Shown: one piece after another, positions 8,254-16,047 of the stretch
Layout of the letters: every line of letters starts with the position of its first letter
Position numbering within the stretch: the first letter of the stretch is position 1
Assembly (NCBI GenBank): GCA_021804825.1
Contig: JAJZGX010000014.1
Span: forward strand, 1-37,355
Source: Pseudomonadota bacterium
GTDB taxonomy: Bacteria > Pseudomonadota > Alphaproteobacteria > Rhizobiales > Beijerinckiaceae
Length of the DNA: 37,355 nucleotides
Direction: 5' to 3'
Notes under the pieces: model-generated
Told to the model about the DNA's origin: nothing
What the model saw: the letters and a program-made list of their open reading frames with translations, nothing else
Database searches by the model: none
Translations under genes and position numbers: made by a program

Positions 8254-8319
8254 ACCGCAGCGACAAGGCCTGTTGTCAGCGCTTGTCCGGCATCATTTGT
8301 CTTCATCTGGGTCAAAACC

Positions 8320-9732
8320 ATGAGCAGCACCGCACCGCGCACGCTTTATGACAAAATCTGGGATGACCATGTCATCGAGACTAGCGCGGACGGCGGCAGC
8401 CTGATTTATATCGACCGGCATTTGGTGCATGAAGTCACCAGCCCGCAGGCCTTTGAAGGCCTGCGCATGACCGGACGCAAGGTGCGCGCGGCGCAAAAGA
8501 CACTGGCCGTGGTGGATCACAATGTCCCCACCACCGACCGCTCTCAAGGCATTGCCGACGAAGAGAGCCGTATCCAGATCGACCAACTCGCCAAGAATGC
8601 CGCCGACTTCGGCATCGAATATTTCGATGCCTTCGACAAGCGGCAAGGCGTCGTGCACATCATCGGGCCGGAACAAGGCTTCACCCTCCCGGGAACCACC
8701 ATCGTCTGCGGCGACAGCCACACTTCGACCCACGGCGCATTCGGTGCTCTGGCGCATGGCATCGGCACATCCGAGGTTGAGCATGTGCTGGCCACCCAGA
8801 CCCTCATTCAGCAAAAAGCCAAGAACATGCTGGTCGAGGTGAAGGGAACCCTCCCGGATCACGTCACCGCCAAAGACATCATTCTGGCGATCATTGGCCA
8901 GATCGGCACGGCGGGCGGCACAGGCCATGTCATCGAATATGCTGGAGAAGCCATCCGCGCGCTGTCGATGGAAGGCCGCATGACGGTCTGCAACATGTCG
9001 ATCGAGGGCGGTGCCCGCGCCGGCCTGATTGCCCCCGACGAAAAAACCTTCGCTTATCTCGCGGGCCGCCCGAAGGCCCCGCAAGGTGCTGATTTCGAGG
9101 CTGCAAAGGCCTATTGGTCAACGCTGCACAGCGATCCTGGCGCCCATTTTGACGCGCATATCGTGCTGGATGCCAGCAATCTGCCGCCAATCGTCACCTG
9201 GGGCACCAGCCCGCAGGATGTCGCGTCGATCGAAGGCTTTGTGCCCGCTACCAGCGCCGATATGGCCGAAACCAAGCGTGCCAGCCTCGAGCGCGCCCTG
9301 ACCTATATGGGCCTCAAGGGCGGCGAAAAGATCGCCGACATTGCCATTGACCGGGTGTTCATTGGTTCGTGCACCAATGGCCGCATCGAGGACTTGCGCG
9401 CCGCCGCCAAGATTGTGGCTGGCCACAAGGTCGCAGCGCGTGTCAACGCCATGGTGGTGCCGGGTTCTGGCCTCGTGAAGGCGCAGGCCGAAGCCGAAGG
9501 TCTCGACAAGATTTTCCTCGAGGCCGGCTTTGAATGGCGTGAGGCAGGGTGCTCCATGTGCCTCGCCATGAACCCCGACAAGCTGGCCCCCGGCGAGCGA
9601 TGCGCTTCGACCTCGAACCGCAATTTCGAGGGCCGTCAGGGCTATCGCGGCCGCACCCATCTGGTATCGCCTGCCATGGCAGCGGCAGCCGCGATTGCAG
9701 GGCGTTTCGTTGATATCAGGGCCTGGAAATAA
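8320..9732 (+). CDS. leuC: 3-isopropylmalate dehydratase large subunit
   Basis: LeuC, with the small subunit LeuD, isomerises 2-isopropylmalate to 3-isopropylmalate in leucine biosynthesis. The 470-aa product belongs to the aconitase family. Early motifs include [28 protein letters not shown] and [13 protein letters not shown]. The three [4Fe-4S] ligands are C351 in SCTNGR, and C411 and C414 in GCSMC. Length is normal. ATG 8320 lies 66 nt after rplS with no clear terminator between them, so read-through is possible. leuD is not in the window: the next gene is convergent, only 6 nt away. Confidence 0.97.
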   Translation: MSSTAPRTLYDKIWDDHVIETSADGGSLIYIDRHLVHEVTSPQAFEGLRMTGRKVRAAQKTLAVVDHNVPTTDRSQGIADEESRIQIDQLAKNAADFGIEYFDAFDKRQGVVHIIGPEQGFTLPGTTIVCGDSHTSTHGAFGALAHGIGTSEVEHVLATQTLIQQKAKNMLVEVKGTLPDHVTAKDIILAIIGQIGTAGGTGHVIEYAGEAIRALSMEGRMTVCNMSIEGGARAGLIAPDEKTFAYLAGRPKAPQGADFEAAKAYWSTLHSDPGAHFDAHIVLDASNLPPIVTWGTSPQDVASIEGFVPATSADMAETKRASLERALTYMGLKGGEKIADIAIDRVFIGSCTNGRIEDLRAAAKIVAGHKVAARVNAMVVPGSGLVKAQAEAEGLDKIFLEAGFEWREAGCSMCLAMNPDKLAPGERCASTSNRNFEGRQGYRGRTHLVSPAMAAAAAIAGRFVDIRAWK

Positions 9733-9738
9733 TCCAGC

Positions 9739-10137
9739 TCAGCCGCGAACCAGCGCGGGCTTTTTCTCCAGCACGCTCAGCACCCTGCGCAAATCATGGC
9801 CGCGTCGCAGCACGAAGCCTTGCGCATTGGTGACGCTGAACACGCCTTGGCGACGCGCCAGCGCCGGGTTTTTCTCGATCACATAGAGCGGGTGTTCGGC
9901 GGCGCGGCGAAATACGGCGAACACCGCCTTCTGCGCGCTGAAATCCATCGCATAATCGCGCCATTCACCCTCCGCGACCCTGCGGCCGTATAGCCCCATG
10001 ATTTCGCGAAGTTCCGCGCGGGCAAAGGTCACCGGCCCGGCATTGCCTACGGGGCTTGGCCCATATGAAGACGACGACAGCGCCTGTTGGGGCACTGCCG
10101 TCGCATGAAGATAAGTCACGGTGTCATCGTCGCTCAT
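9739..10137 (-). CDS. DUF2794 family protein
   Basis: The 132-aa product matches the alphaproteobacterial DUF2794 pattern: an ELREIMGLYGRRVAEGEWRDYAMDF block, then AVFAVFRRAAEHPLYVIEK and RRGHDLRRVLSVLEKK near the end. No biochemical function is known to me. The first 35 residues are low-complexity. No signal peptide or membrane segment is seen, so it is likely cytoplasmic. AAGGCGG lies about 7 nt before ATG 10137. It is 59 nt downstream of the DUF4167 gene on the same strand and may be co-transcribed with it. Its stop is 6 nt from that of leuC on the other strand. Confidence 0.85.
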   Translation of the reverse strand: MSDDDTVTYLHATAVPQQALSSSSYGPSPVGNAGPVTFARAELREIMGLYGRRVAEGEWRDYAMDFSAQKAVFAVFRRAAEHPLYVIEKNPALARRQGVFSVTNAQGFVLRRGHDLRRVLSVLEKKPALVRG

Positions 10138-10196
10138 GAAGCCGCCTTTTGCAACATGATGACAATAACAGGCGCGTTCTGCAAGCCTGTTTCGCG

Positions 10197-11297
10197 TTAC
10201 TCGACAAGCCCGGCGTCGCTGGCGCTGCGCGCGGCATCCGCTTCCATTTCCGCCTTGGTGCGGCGACGGCGGCGCGGCTTGTCCTCGGTAGCGGCTTCAG
10301 GCGCAGCTGCCGGTGCTTTGGCGCGCTCCACAGCAACCGGTGCCGCAGCCTCTACCACGGGCCGTGTCGGCGCGGTGATGAAGGCCGGCAAGGCGGCAGC
10401 GACCGTGCTTTCCGGGGAATCGCGTTCGGGCATGGCTGGTGCCGCACCATTATCCCGCCGCCCTTCTTGACGCGGCGCTTCCTGGCGCGGCGCCTCGAAC
10501 TTGGCAGCATCGACGCGCGGCTGTTCGGTGCGCGGCAAATCCTGCCGCGGCTGGTCCGGCCTTGGCTGGTCATAGCGGAAATCGCGCGAGCGGCGCTGGC
10601 CGTTCTGGTTCTGATTCTGGCGGTCAAGATAGAAACCACGTTCCGGCCGCGGGTTGCGGTTGTCAGGCCGATTATCAGGCCGGTTGTCACCCCGATTATC
10701 GGAACGGTTGTCGGGGCGATTATCCCCCCGATTTTCATACCTTTGCCCATTTTGCTGGCGCGCATAATCCGGGCGGTCTTGCCTTGGCTGATCCGCTCTG
10801 GGCTGATCCTGACGCGCATAGTCCGGGCGCGGCGCGGCGTCGTTGCGCTCCGGCATCGCCTGGCCACCCGCACCATTGTAGCCGTTGGCTTGAAGAGGCG
10901 CAGCGGCACCCTGTGGTGGCTGCGGCGCTACCCGCTCATGCGGCGAGGCAAACCTGTCGGGCAGGCTGCCGAAATCTTCATCATCGTCGCCATCATCCGC
11001 CTCGGAACTGGGCGCCATCCCGCCTTGCGCCTGTTGCTGCTGCAACTGCGCCGCCGCAATGAGTCGGAAATAATGTTCTGCGTGCTGCAAATAGCTTTCC
11101 GCCATCACCGGATCACCTGAAGTCTGCGCGTCGCGCGCCAATTGCAGGTATTTTTCCGCGACGTGATGTGCCGTGCCACGAATTTTGACATCCGGCCCGT
11201 TGGATTCGTAGGAACGTGTCAGCGGGTTTGGCCCCCGCCTGTTGTTATTGTTGTTGTTGTTGCGACCGCGCATACGCTTGTTTTGACCTTGTCTCAT
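10197..11297 (-). CDS. DUF4167 protein with Asn-rich head and DNR repeats
   Basis: The 366-aa product begins MRQGQNKRMRGR, then a run of seven Asn, followed by the DUF4167 core (about 20-86) with PLTRSYESNGPDVKIRG, AEKYLQLARDA and AESYLQHAEHYFRL. The remainder is disordered: an acidic patch (DDGDDDEDF), Gln/Arg/Asp/Pro-rich repeats, and a basic RRRRRTKAEMEAD motif near the C terminus. The family is largely confined to alphaproteobacteria. The basic, Asn/Arg-rich composition suggests RNA binding, which is inference. ATG 11297 has GAAGGT about 6 nt upstream. In Hyphomicrobiales this gene commonly follows prmC, as it does here, with a 310-nt leader region between them. Confidence 0.9.
   Translation of the reverse strand: MRQGQNKRMRGRNNNNNNNRRGPNPLTRSYESNGPDVKIRGTAHHVAEKYLQLARDAQTSGDPVMAESYLQHAEHYFRLIAAAQLQQQQAQGGMAPSSEADDGDDDEDFGSLPDRFASPHERVAPQPPQGAAAPLQANGYNGAGGQAMPERNDAAPRPDYARQDQPRADQPRQDRPDYARQQNGQRYENRGDNRPDNRSDNRGDNRPDNRPDNRNPRPERGFYLDRQNQNQNGQRRSRDFRYDQPRPDQPRQDLPRTEQPRVDAAKFEAPRQEAPRQEGRRDNGAAPAMPERDSPESTVAAALPAFITAPTRPVVEAAAPVAVERAKAPAAAPEAATEDKPRRRRRTKAEMEADAARSASDAGLVE
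10653..10736 (-). repeat. Seven 12-bp tandem units coding for DNR-x
   Basis: Inside the DUF4167 gene, 84 bp encode ENRG, DNRP, DNRS, DNRG, DNRP, DNRP and DNRN in a row. Both GAC AAC and GAT AAT spellings alternate, so the array is old enough to have drifted at silent positions. It could still change length by slippage in whole units without breaking the frame. A separate simple repeat of seven Asn codons lies at 11241-11261. Confidence 0.85.
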
Positions 11298-11607
11298 AGC
11301 TGACCTTCGCTAACGAACGACAATTTTGCATGCAAAGATTCGACGGCTCCGCGAGCCCGCGTGTCGAATCTCAATTGTCAACCAAATTGGTTAATCCATC
11401 CTGGATCGCCGCTAAGCGCGGACGACACGATCCAAAACCCCCGCACCCCACATTGGCTCAATCATGCCTTGGTATCGCACTATCCAAGCTCGGATTTTTC
11501 CAAATCTGGAGGTTGAAATGCAACTTGGTCGAAACGCGCGCAAACCATCCAGTCGCGTCAGGTTTCACTTTTTCCAAAGCTGCACACTCTCCATACTCTG
11601 TTTGTTG
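11298..11607 (-). promoter_or_regulatory. 310-bp leader region between prmC and the DUF4167 gene
   Basis: No credible gene lies here; the open frames on either strand look random. The region contains a nested stem-loop and a palindrome (separate entry) and several AT-rich stretches on the prmC side (11480-11600). TTGACA occurs on the minus strand near 11375-11380, but no matching -10 sits at the right distance. It probably holds the promoter and a structured 5' leader of the DUF4167 gene. Confidence 0.45.
11325..11371 (-). promoter_or_regulatory. Nested stem-loop and palindrome in DUF4167 leader
   Basis: AGATTCGAC (11336-11344) pairs perfectly with GTCGAATCT (11363-11371), and inside it GGCTC (11345-11349) pairs with GAGCC (11353-11357). 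Abutting it is the perfect 12-bp palindrome TTTGCATGCAAA (11325-11336). On the minus strand these fold 28-74 nt before the start codon and are not followed by a T tract, so a leader structure or protein-binding site is more likely than a terminator. Confidence 0.5.
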
Positions 11608-12465
11608 TCATTCGCCAAGCAATTTTACACTTTCCACGTCGCGAACATGTGCAACAACCAGCGCGCGATCGATTCCGGCAAGATCGGGATGCACCGCCAT
11701 CACCTGCAATCCACGGGCCTTGGCCAGCGCGGCGACGCTGGCACCCTGACCCTGTCCCAGCTCGATAATGGCAAAGCCGTTGCGGGCTAGAACAAAGGGT
11801 AGAAACGCCATGATCGCCCGATAGGCATCAAGCCCGTCAGGGCCGCCATCGAGCGCCGAAACGGGATCATGCTCCCGCACATCCACCGCCAGTGTGACAA
11901 TGTCGTCGCTGCGAATATAGGGCGGGTTGGTGACAATCAGATCAAATTCCTGACCAACCAGTTCGCGCCAGTCGCCGCAGATCACCCGCGCCCGATCTTT
12001 GAACCCCAGCTGCGCCAGATTGGCCTCAGCCGTGGCACAGGCAGCATCTGAACGATCAATGCCAATACCCCTGGCCAATGGCCATTCGCTCAGCAGCGCC
12101 GCCAGCAGCGCGCCCGAGCCCGTGCCAAGATCAGCCATCCGCAGCGGCGCGCGGCGCGCCAGCCCGAGGGCCAGCGCAGCGTCGATCAGCGTTTCGCTTT
12201 CGGGACGCGGATCCAGCACGGCGCGATTGACGGCAAAATCGAAACACCAAAACGCGCGCATGCCCCTGATTCGCGACAAGGGCTCGCCGCCCGCCCGCCG
12301 CGCTGCCCAGTCCTGAACACGCGTCGCCTCCGGCCCCAGCGTCTCAGCGGGATCGCGCAACAGTGCCGCATGATCAAGCGCCAAAGCCGCGCAAAGCAAG
12401 GCTCTGGCCTCGCGCTGCGGCGATGCCATGCCGCTGGCGGCAAATTCCGCCGCAATCAGGCGCAA
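11608..12465 (-). CDS. prmC: Peptide chain release factor N5-glutamine methyltransferase
   Basis: PrmC (HemK) methylates the Gln of the GGQ motif in release factors RF1 and RF2 using S-adenosylmethionine. The 285-aa product has an N-terminal helical substrate-binding domain (about 1-75, with GEPLSRIRGMRAFW), the SAM motif DLGTGSGAL at 112-120, and the catalytic NPPY at 180-183. The frame's first ordinary start is TTG 12465, and it continues open back through the htpG stop, so an unusual start (ATT or CTG) nearer htpG cannot be excluded. htpG ends 32 nt upstream on the same strand, suggesting co-transcription. The usual neighbour prfA is absent here. Confidence 0.92.
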   Translation of the reverse strand: MRLIAAEFAASGMASPQREARALLCAALALDHAALLRDPAETLGPEATRVQDWAARRAGGEPLSRIRGMRAFWCFDFAVNRAVLDPRPESETLIDAALALGLARRAPLRMADLGTGSGALLAALLSEWPLARGIGIDRSDAACATAEANLAQLGFKDRARVICGDWRELVGQEFDLIVTNPPYIRSDDIVTLAVDVREHDPVSALDGGPDGLDAYRAIMAFLPFVLARNGFAIIELGQGQGASVAALAKARGLQVMAVHPDLAGIDRALVVAHVRDVESVKLLGE

Positions 12466-12497
12466 GGCCTGATCACGCGTTGTGGTTGCCAGAATGA

Positions 12498-14408
12498 TCA
12501 GCCGCGCACACCATCTGCGGCGCGCTCGATCACCCGCGCCAATCGCGCAGCAAAAGCGGCAGAATCGTCGGGCCGCTCGCCATCAGCAAGACGGGCATCG
12601 TCGAGAATGAGCCAGATCGCATCCTCCACCAGCGTGGCATCCTGGCTCGCAGCAAGCTTGGCCAACAACGCATGGCGCGGGTTGATTTCCAGCACCGGCT
12701 TGGTCACTTCCGGCAGCTGCCCGTGCTCGGCCAGCATACGCTCAAGACGCCGATCCGGCCCTTGATCCTTTGCCACCAGACAGGCCGCGCTGTTGGACAA
12801 GCGATCCGAGACGCGCACATCGCTCACCGCATCGTTCAGCACTTCCTTCATGCGGCTCATGAGCGCGGCAACCGCCTCGCTCACCGGCGCCTCGTCCTTG
12901 ACGTCACCATCCAGCAACGGCACGGTCTTGATGTCAGCCGCACCCTGGGTCACGGACTTGAACGGCTTGCCATCATAGCCGGTGACGCTTTGCACCCAGA
13001 AGGCATCGACGGGATCGGGCAGCAGCAGCACCTCGATGCCGCGTGCGCTGAACCCTTCGAGCTGCGGGCTTGCTCGCAGCCGCTTCAGATCATCGCCGGC
13101 CAGATACCAGATAGCCGTCTGGTTCTCGCGCAAGTTGGCGACATAATCAGCCAGCGACCGCTTGGTGTCGCCATGTGATGACGTCGTGAAGCGCGCCAGT
13201 TTCAGCAGCGCGTCGCGGCGCTCATAATCTTCATAAAGGCCTTCCTTGATGACGGCCCCGAAATTATCCCAGATTTTGGCGTAGTTTTCCGGCTCATGTT
13301 CCGCCAAACGCGTCAGATCGGCGACAATATGGCTGGTAACGCCCTTGCGGATCGCCGCGAACACCTGGCTTTCCTGAATCATCTCGCGCGAGACATTCAG
13401 CGGCAAATCGCTGGAATCAACCACGGCTTTCACGAAGCGCAGCCACCCCGGCAGGATATGGGCATCGGCATCGATCAGCACGCGCCGCACATAGAGCTTG
13501 GCGCGGCTTTTGCGCGCCGGATCAAACAGATCGAGCGGACGCGACCCCGGCACGAACGCCAGCGCATGATATTCATGACGCCCTTCCGCCCGCCAATGCG
13601 CCGTCAAGGCTGGTTCATCGAACTGGCCGGCGAGTGCCTGGTAGAAGTCCTTGTAATCTTCAGGCGTCACGCTGGCCTTGGGTTTCACCCAGAGCGCCGT
13701 GCCCTCTCCGAGACGGCGCGGCTCCTTGCCCGGCGCCTCGACAAAATCGATCGGGATTGCCACCGCGCCGGAATGCTCGCGGATGATCGATTCGATGCGC
13801 CACGGCTCCAGAAATTCTGCGGCCGTCTCGCTCATGTGCAGCACGACCCGCGAGCCTTGCGCGGGGGCCTCCTCAAGCGCGCAGGGCGAGACCGTATAGG
13901 AGCCCTTGCCATCCGATGACCAATGGCTCGCCACCGTGGTTCCGGCTTTCCGCGAATAGACATCGACCTTGTCGGCCACCATAAAGGATGAATAAAACCC
14001 TATGCCGAACTGGCCGATCAATTCCGGCGCCGCCTTGGCCTCCTGGTCCTTGAGGCTCTCCATGAACGCGCGCGTTCCCGAACTGGCAATGGTTCCCAGT
14101 GCCGCCACCATTTCGGCCTCGGTCATGCCGATGCCATTATCGGCGAAGGTCAGGGTTTTGGCATCCTTGTCGGCGCTGACAGTGATCAGAAAGCTCGCGC
14201 CCTCCTGCACCAGCGAAGGATTTGACAAAGCTTCATAACGCAGCTTCTCGCAGGCATCAGCGCCGTTGGACACCAATTCGCGCACAAAAATCGCACGATC
14301 GGAATAGACACTATGCACCATCAGATGCAGCAGGCGCGCTACGTCGGCCTCAAATGCCCGCGATGGCTGCGCCGCAGACCCGGTTTCTGAGGGGGAATCT
14401 GTTGTCAC
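12498..14408 (-). CDS. htpG: Molecular chaperone HtpG (Hsp90)
   Basis: The 636-aa product is bacterial Hsp90, an ATP-dependent dimeric cytosolic chaperone. The GHKL ATPase domain (about 15-240) shows FVRELVSNGADACEKLR with E44 and N48, TFADNGIGM, and GQFGIGFYSSFMVADKV. The middle domain has WLRFVKAVVDSSDLPLNVSRE with the conserved Arg that contacts ATP. A C-terminal dimerisation domain follows, without a eukaryotic MEEVD tail. The usual SNASDA is SNGADA. The start is GTG 14408 with AGAGGTGA about 5 nt upstream. prmC follows after 32 nt. No CIRCE-like or sigma-32 promoter could be recognised before it. Confidence 0.96.
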   Translation of the reverse strand: MTTDSPSETGSAAQPSRAFEADVARLLHLMVHSVYSDRAIFVRELVSNGADACEKLRYEALSNPSLVQEGASFLITVSADKDAKTLTFADNGIGMTEAEMVAALGTIASSGTRAFMESLKDQEAKAAPELIGQFGIGFYSSFMVADKVDVYSRKAGTTVASHWSSDGKGSYTVSPCALEEAPAQGSRVVLHMSETAAEFLEPWRIESIIREHSGAVAIPIDFVEAPGKEPRRLGEGTALWVKPKASVTPEDYKDFYQALAGQFDEPALTAHWRAEGRHEYHALAFVPGSRPLDLFDPARKSRAKLYVRRVLIDADAHILPGWLRFVKAVVDSSDLPLNVSREMIQESQVFAAIRKGVTSHIVADLTRLAEHEPENYAKIWDNFGAVIKEGLYEDYERRDALLKLARFTTSSHGDTKRSLADYVANLRENQTAIWYLAGDDLKRLRASPQLEGFSARGIEVLLLPDPVDAFWVQSVTGYDGKPFKSVTQGAADIKTVPLLDGDVKDEAPVSEAVAALMSRMKEVLNDAVSDVRVSDRLSNSAACLVAKDQGPDRRLERMLAEHGQLPEVTKPVLEINPRHALLAKLAASQDATLVEDAIWLILDDARLADGERPDDSAAFAARLARVIERAADGVRG

Positions 14409-14530
14409 TCGTCACCTCTAGTATTGCTATGACATGGCCATGGCACGACATCGTCGCGCGCGCCTGTTTATCGTGGCTTTGGCCGGATTTTTCAAGTGTC
14501 TCACACCTGCGCAAACCACCGGATGCGCAT

Positions 14531-14564
14531 AAAAAGGCCGACGGGAGGAACTCACCGTCGGCCT
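14531..14564 (-). terminator. Strong minus-strand intrinsic terminator upstream of htpG
   Basis: AGGCCGACGG (35-44 of block 14500) pairs with CCGTCGGCCT (14555-14564), a perfect 10-bp stem. On the minus strand the stem is followed by TTTT. It lies 123 bp before the htpG start, so it must end a minus-strand transcript arising between it and msrP, or insulate htpG from read-through. The only frame in front of it is the weak 61-codon candidate at 14589-14774. Confidence 0.7.
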
Positions 14565-14588
14565 CTGGATCACGCGCTTGACTAAGCA

Positions 14589-14774
14589 CTAGGAGACGCT
14601 GTTCCCCGGTTGGCTGGGGGGCTGACGCTTTGCGAAGAACCGCGCCTCAACGTGATCACAGAAAACAGGTTGCCGTCGCATCCGGGCGCAAGGACGGCTC
14701 AAACAAGGCGGAATTGTGATTTTTTGACCCTCATGACACTCCGCTCGCAACCTCGTGATTTGTCGCAAGGTCAC
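14589..14774 (-). CDS. Possible small protein (61 aa or its last 30 aa)
   Basis: An open frame starts at GTG 14774 (or internally at an ATG giving a 30-aa product beginning MRRQPVFCDHVEARFF) and ends at TAG 14589-14591, about 25 nt before the strong minus-strand terminator at 14531-14564. The sequence contains Cys, Arg and Pro but matches no family I know, and no clear ribosome binding site is visible. It overlaps the region that must hold the msrP promoter. The terminator is the only reason to list it; a non-coding small RNA is equally possible. Confidence 0.2.
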   Translation of the reverse strand: MTLRQITRLRAECHEGQKITIPPCLSRPCARMRRQPVFCDHVEARFFAKRQPPSQPGNSVS

Positions 14775-14816
14775 AAACGATCTATCCCGCAGTTCGACCT
14801 TATTGAGGAGCGCGCC

Positions 14817-15785
14817 ATGTTGATCCGCCAGAAAAAGCCTTGGGAAATAGCAGGGTTGCAGGCGACCCCGGAGGCGGCCTTTCTCAATCGCCGGGCGCTG
14901 ATGCAGGGCGCCTTGCTGGCGGGTGGCACCGGCCTTGTTGGTGCGCTAGCGACAAGCTCGGCCTTTGCGGAAGCGCAGGATCCGACCGCCAACCTCTATC
15001 CTGCCAGACGCAACCCCGCCTATACGCTGGGCCGGGCGCTGACGCCCGAAACCGTCAATGCCAATTACAATAATTTCTATGAATATGGCACCAGCAAGCG
15101 CATTGCCGCTGCCGCGCAACAACTGAAAACCCGCCCCTGGTCGGTCAAGGTCGATGGCTTGGTGGAAAAGCCGATGACCTGGGCGATTGATGATCTGATC
15201 CGCGCCTTCCCGCTCGAGGAGCGCCTTTATCGCCATCGCTGCGTCGAGGCCTGGGCCATGACCATTCCCTGGACCGGCATCCCGCTGAAGGCCTTTGTCG
15301 AAAAGATGCGCCCCCACGCCGGCGTGAAATATATCCGCTTCGAAACCTTCAACGATCCGCACATGGCCCCCGGTCAGGAGGTTCCCTTCGACCCTTGGCC
15401 CTATGTCGAGGGCCTCACCATGGCCGAGGCCATGAGCGACCTGCCGCTGCTGGTGACAGGTGCCTATGGCAAGCCGTTGCTCAAGCAGTTCGGCGCGCCC
15501 CTCAGGTTGGCCGTGCCGTGGAAATACGGCTTCAAATCAATCAAGTCGATCACCAAGATCACCTTCACCAATGAACAGCCCAAGACATTCTGGGAGGCGA
15601 TCGATTCATCCGAATATGGCTTCTGGGCCAATGTGAACCCTGCCGTGCCGCATCCACGCTGGAGCCAGGCCACCGAGCGGGTGCTCGGCACCATGGAACG
15701 CGTGCCGACAGTGATTTTCAACGGTTATGGCGAGCAGGTTGCGGGGCTCTATGCCAATATCAAGGGCCAGCAGCTTTACCGCTGA
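14817..15785 (+). CDS. msrP: Protein-methionine-sulfoxide reductase catalytic subunit MsrP
   Basis: MsrP (formerly YedY) is a periplasmic molybdopterin enzyme that repairs oxidised Met residues in envelope proteins. The 322-aa product has a twin-arginine signal (R25-R26 in NRRALMQGALLAGG, cleavage near residue 49 after SAFA), so it is exported folded by Tat. Mo-cofactor features include C142 in YRHRCVEAWAM, which ligates molybdenum, and FGAPLRLAVPWKYGFKS. ATG 14817 has GAGGAG about 7 nt upstream; the frame is open further back but without signal-peptide sense. The usual partner msrQ, a haem membrane protein, is not adjacent: the next gene, fabI, is on the other strand. Confidence 0.95.
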   Translation: MLIRQKKPWEIAGLQATPEAAFLNRRALMQGALLAGGTGLVGALATSSAFAEAQDPTANLYPARRNPAYTLGRALTPETVNANYNNFYEYGTSKRIAAAAQQLKTRPWSVKVDGLVEKPMTWAIDDLIRAFPLEERLYRHRCVEAWAMTIPWTGIPLKAFVEKMRPHAGVKYIRFETFNDPHMAPGQEVPFDPWPYVEGLTMAEAMSDLPLLVTGAYGKPLLKQFGAPLRLAVPWKYGFKSIKSITKITFTNEQPKTFWEAIDSSEYGFWANVNPAVPHPRWSQATERVLGTMERVPTVIFNGYGEQVAGLYANIKGQQLYR

Positions 15786-15796
15786 CGGCGCACCAC

Positions 15797-15825
15797 AAAA
15801 AAATAGCCGGGACCAAGCCCGGCTA
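15797..15825 (-). terminator. Strong minus-strand intrinsic terminator
   Basis: TAGCCGGG (15804-15811) pairs with CCCGGCTA (15818-15825) around a 6-nt loop. On the minus strand the stem is followed by seven T. It lies 222 nt beyond the fabI stop and just after the convergent msrP stop. It ends either fabI mRNA with a long 3' untranslated region or a separate small transcript in 15826-16047, a stretch where I see no credible gene. Confidence 0.7.
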
Positions 15826-16047
15826 CAGTTGGAAGGACGCTGTGGTGCAAAGCACCTGTCCAAGATGCGAATCGGTTATCGGGAACTGGGGGTACAGTCG
15901 GAACCGCTTCGCCGACGCAATGTGTAGCACCGCAGTTATGATGACAACGGCACTGCATGCATGAGTGCCATGCGCCTTGCATGCGGCGCGCCCCTTGTCA
16001 TGCTGAAACCGGGTGATAACCACCGATCACCACCGTTGATCCTCGGT

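Noticed and set aside
10653-10736. CRISPR-like short repeats
   Set aside because: Units are 12 bp, contiguous without spacers, and in frame in a protein gene.
10149-11120. Long plus-strand frame (323 codons) opposite the DUF4167 gene
   Set aside because: It mirrors the repetitive, stop-poor minus-strand gene, has no family features and no ribosome binding site; the minus strand shows the DUF4167 core.
11330-11790. Plus-strand frames of 108 and 139 codons between the DUF4167 gene and prmC
   Set aside because: They run into the prmC coding region in antisense, lack family features and cross the structured leader.
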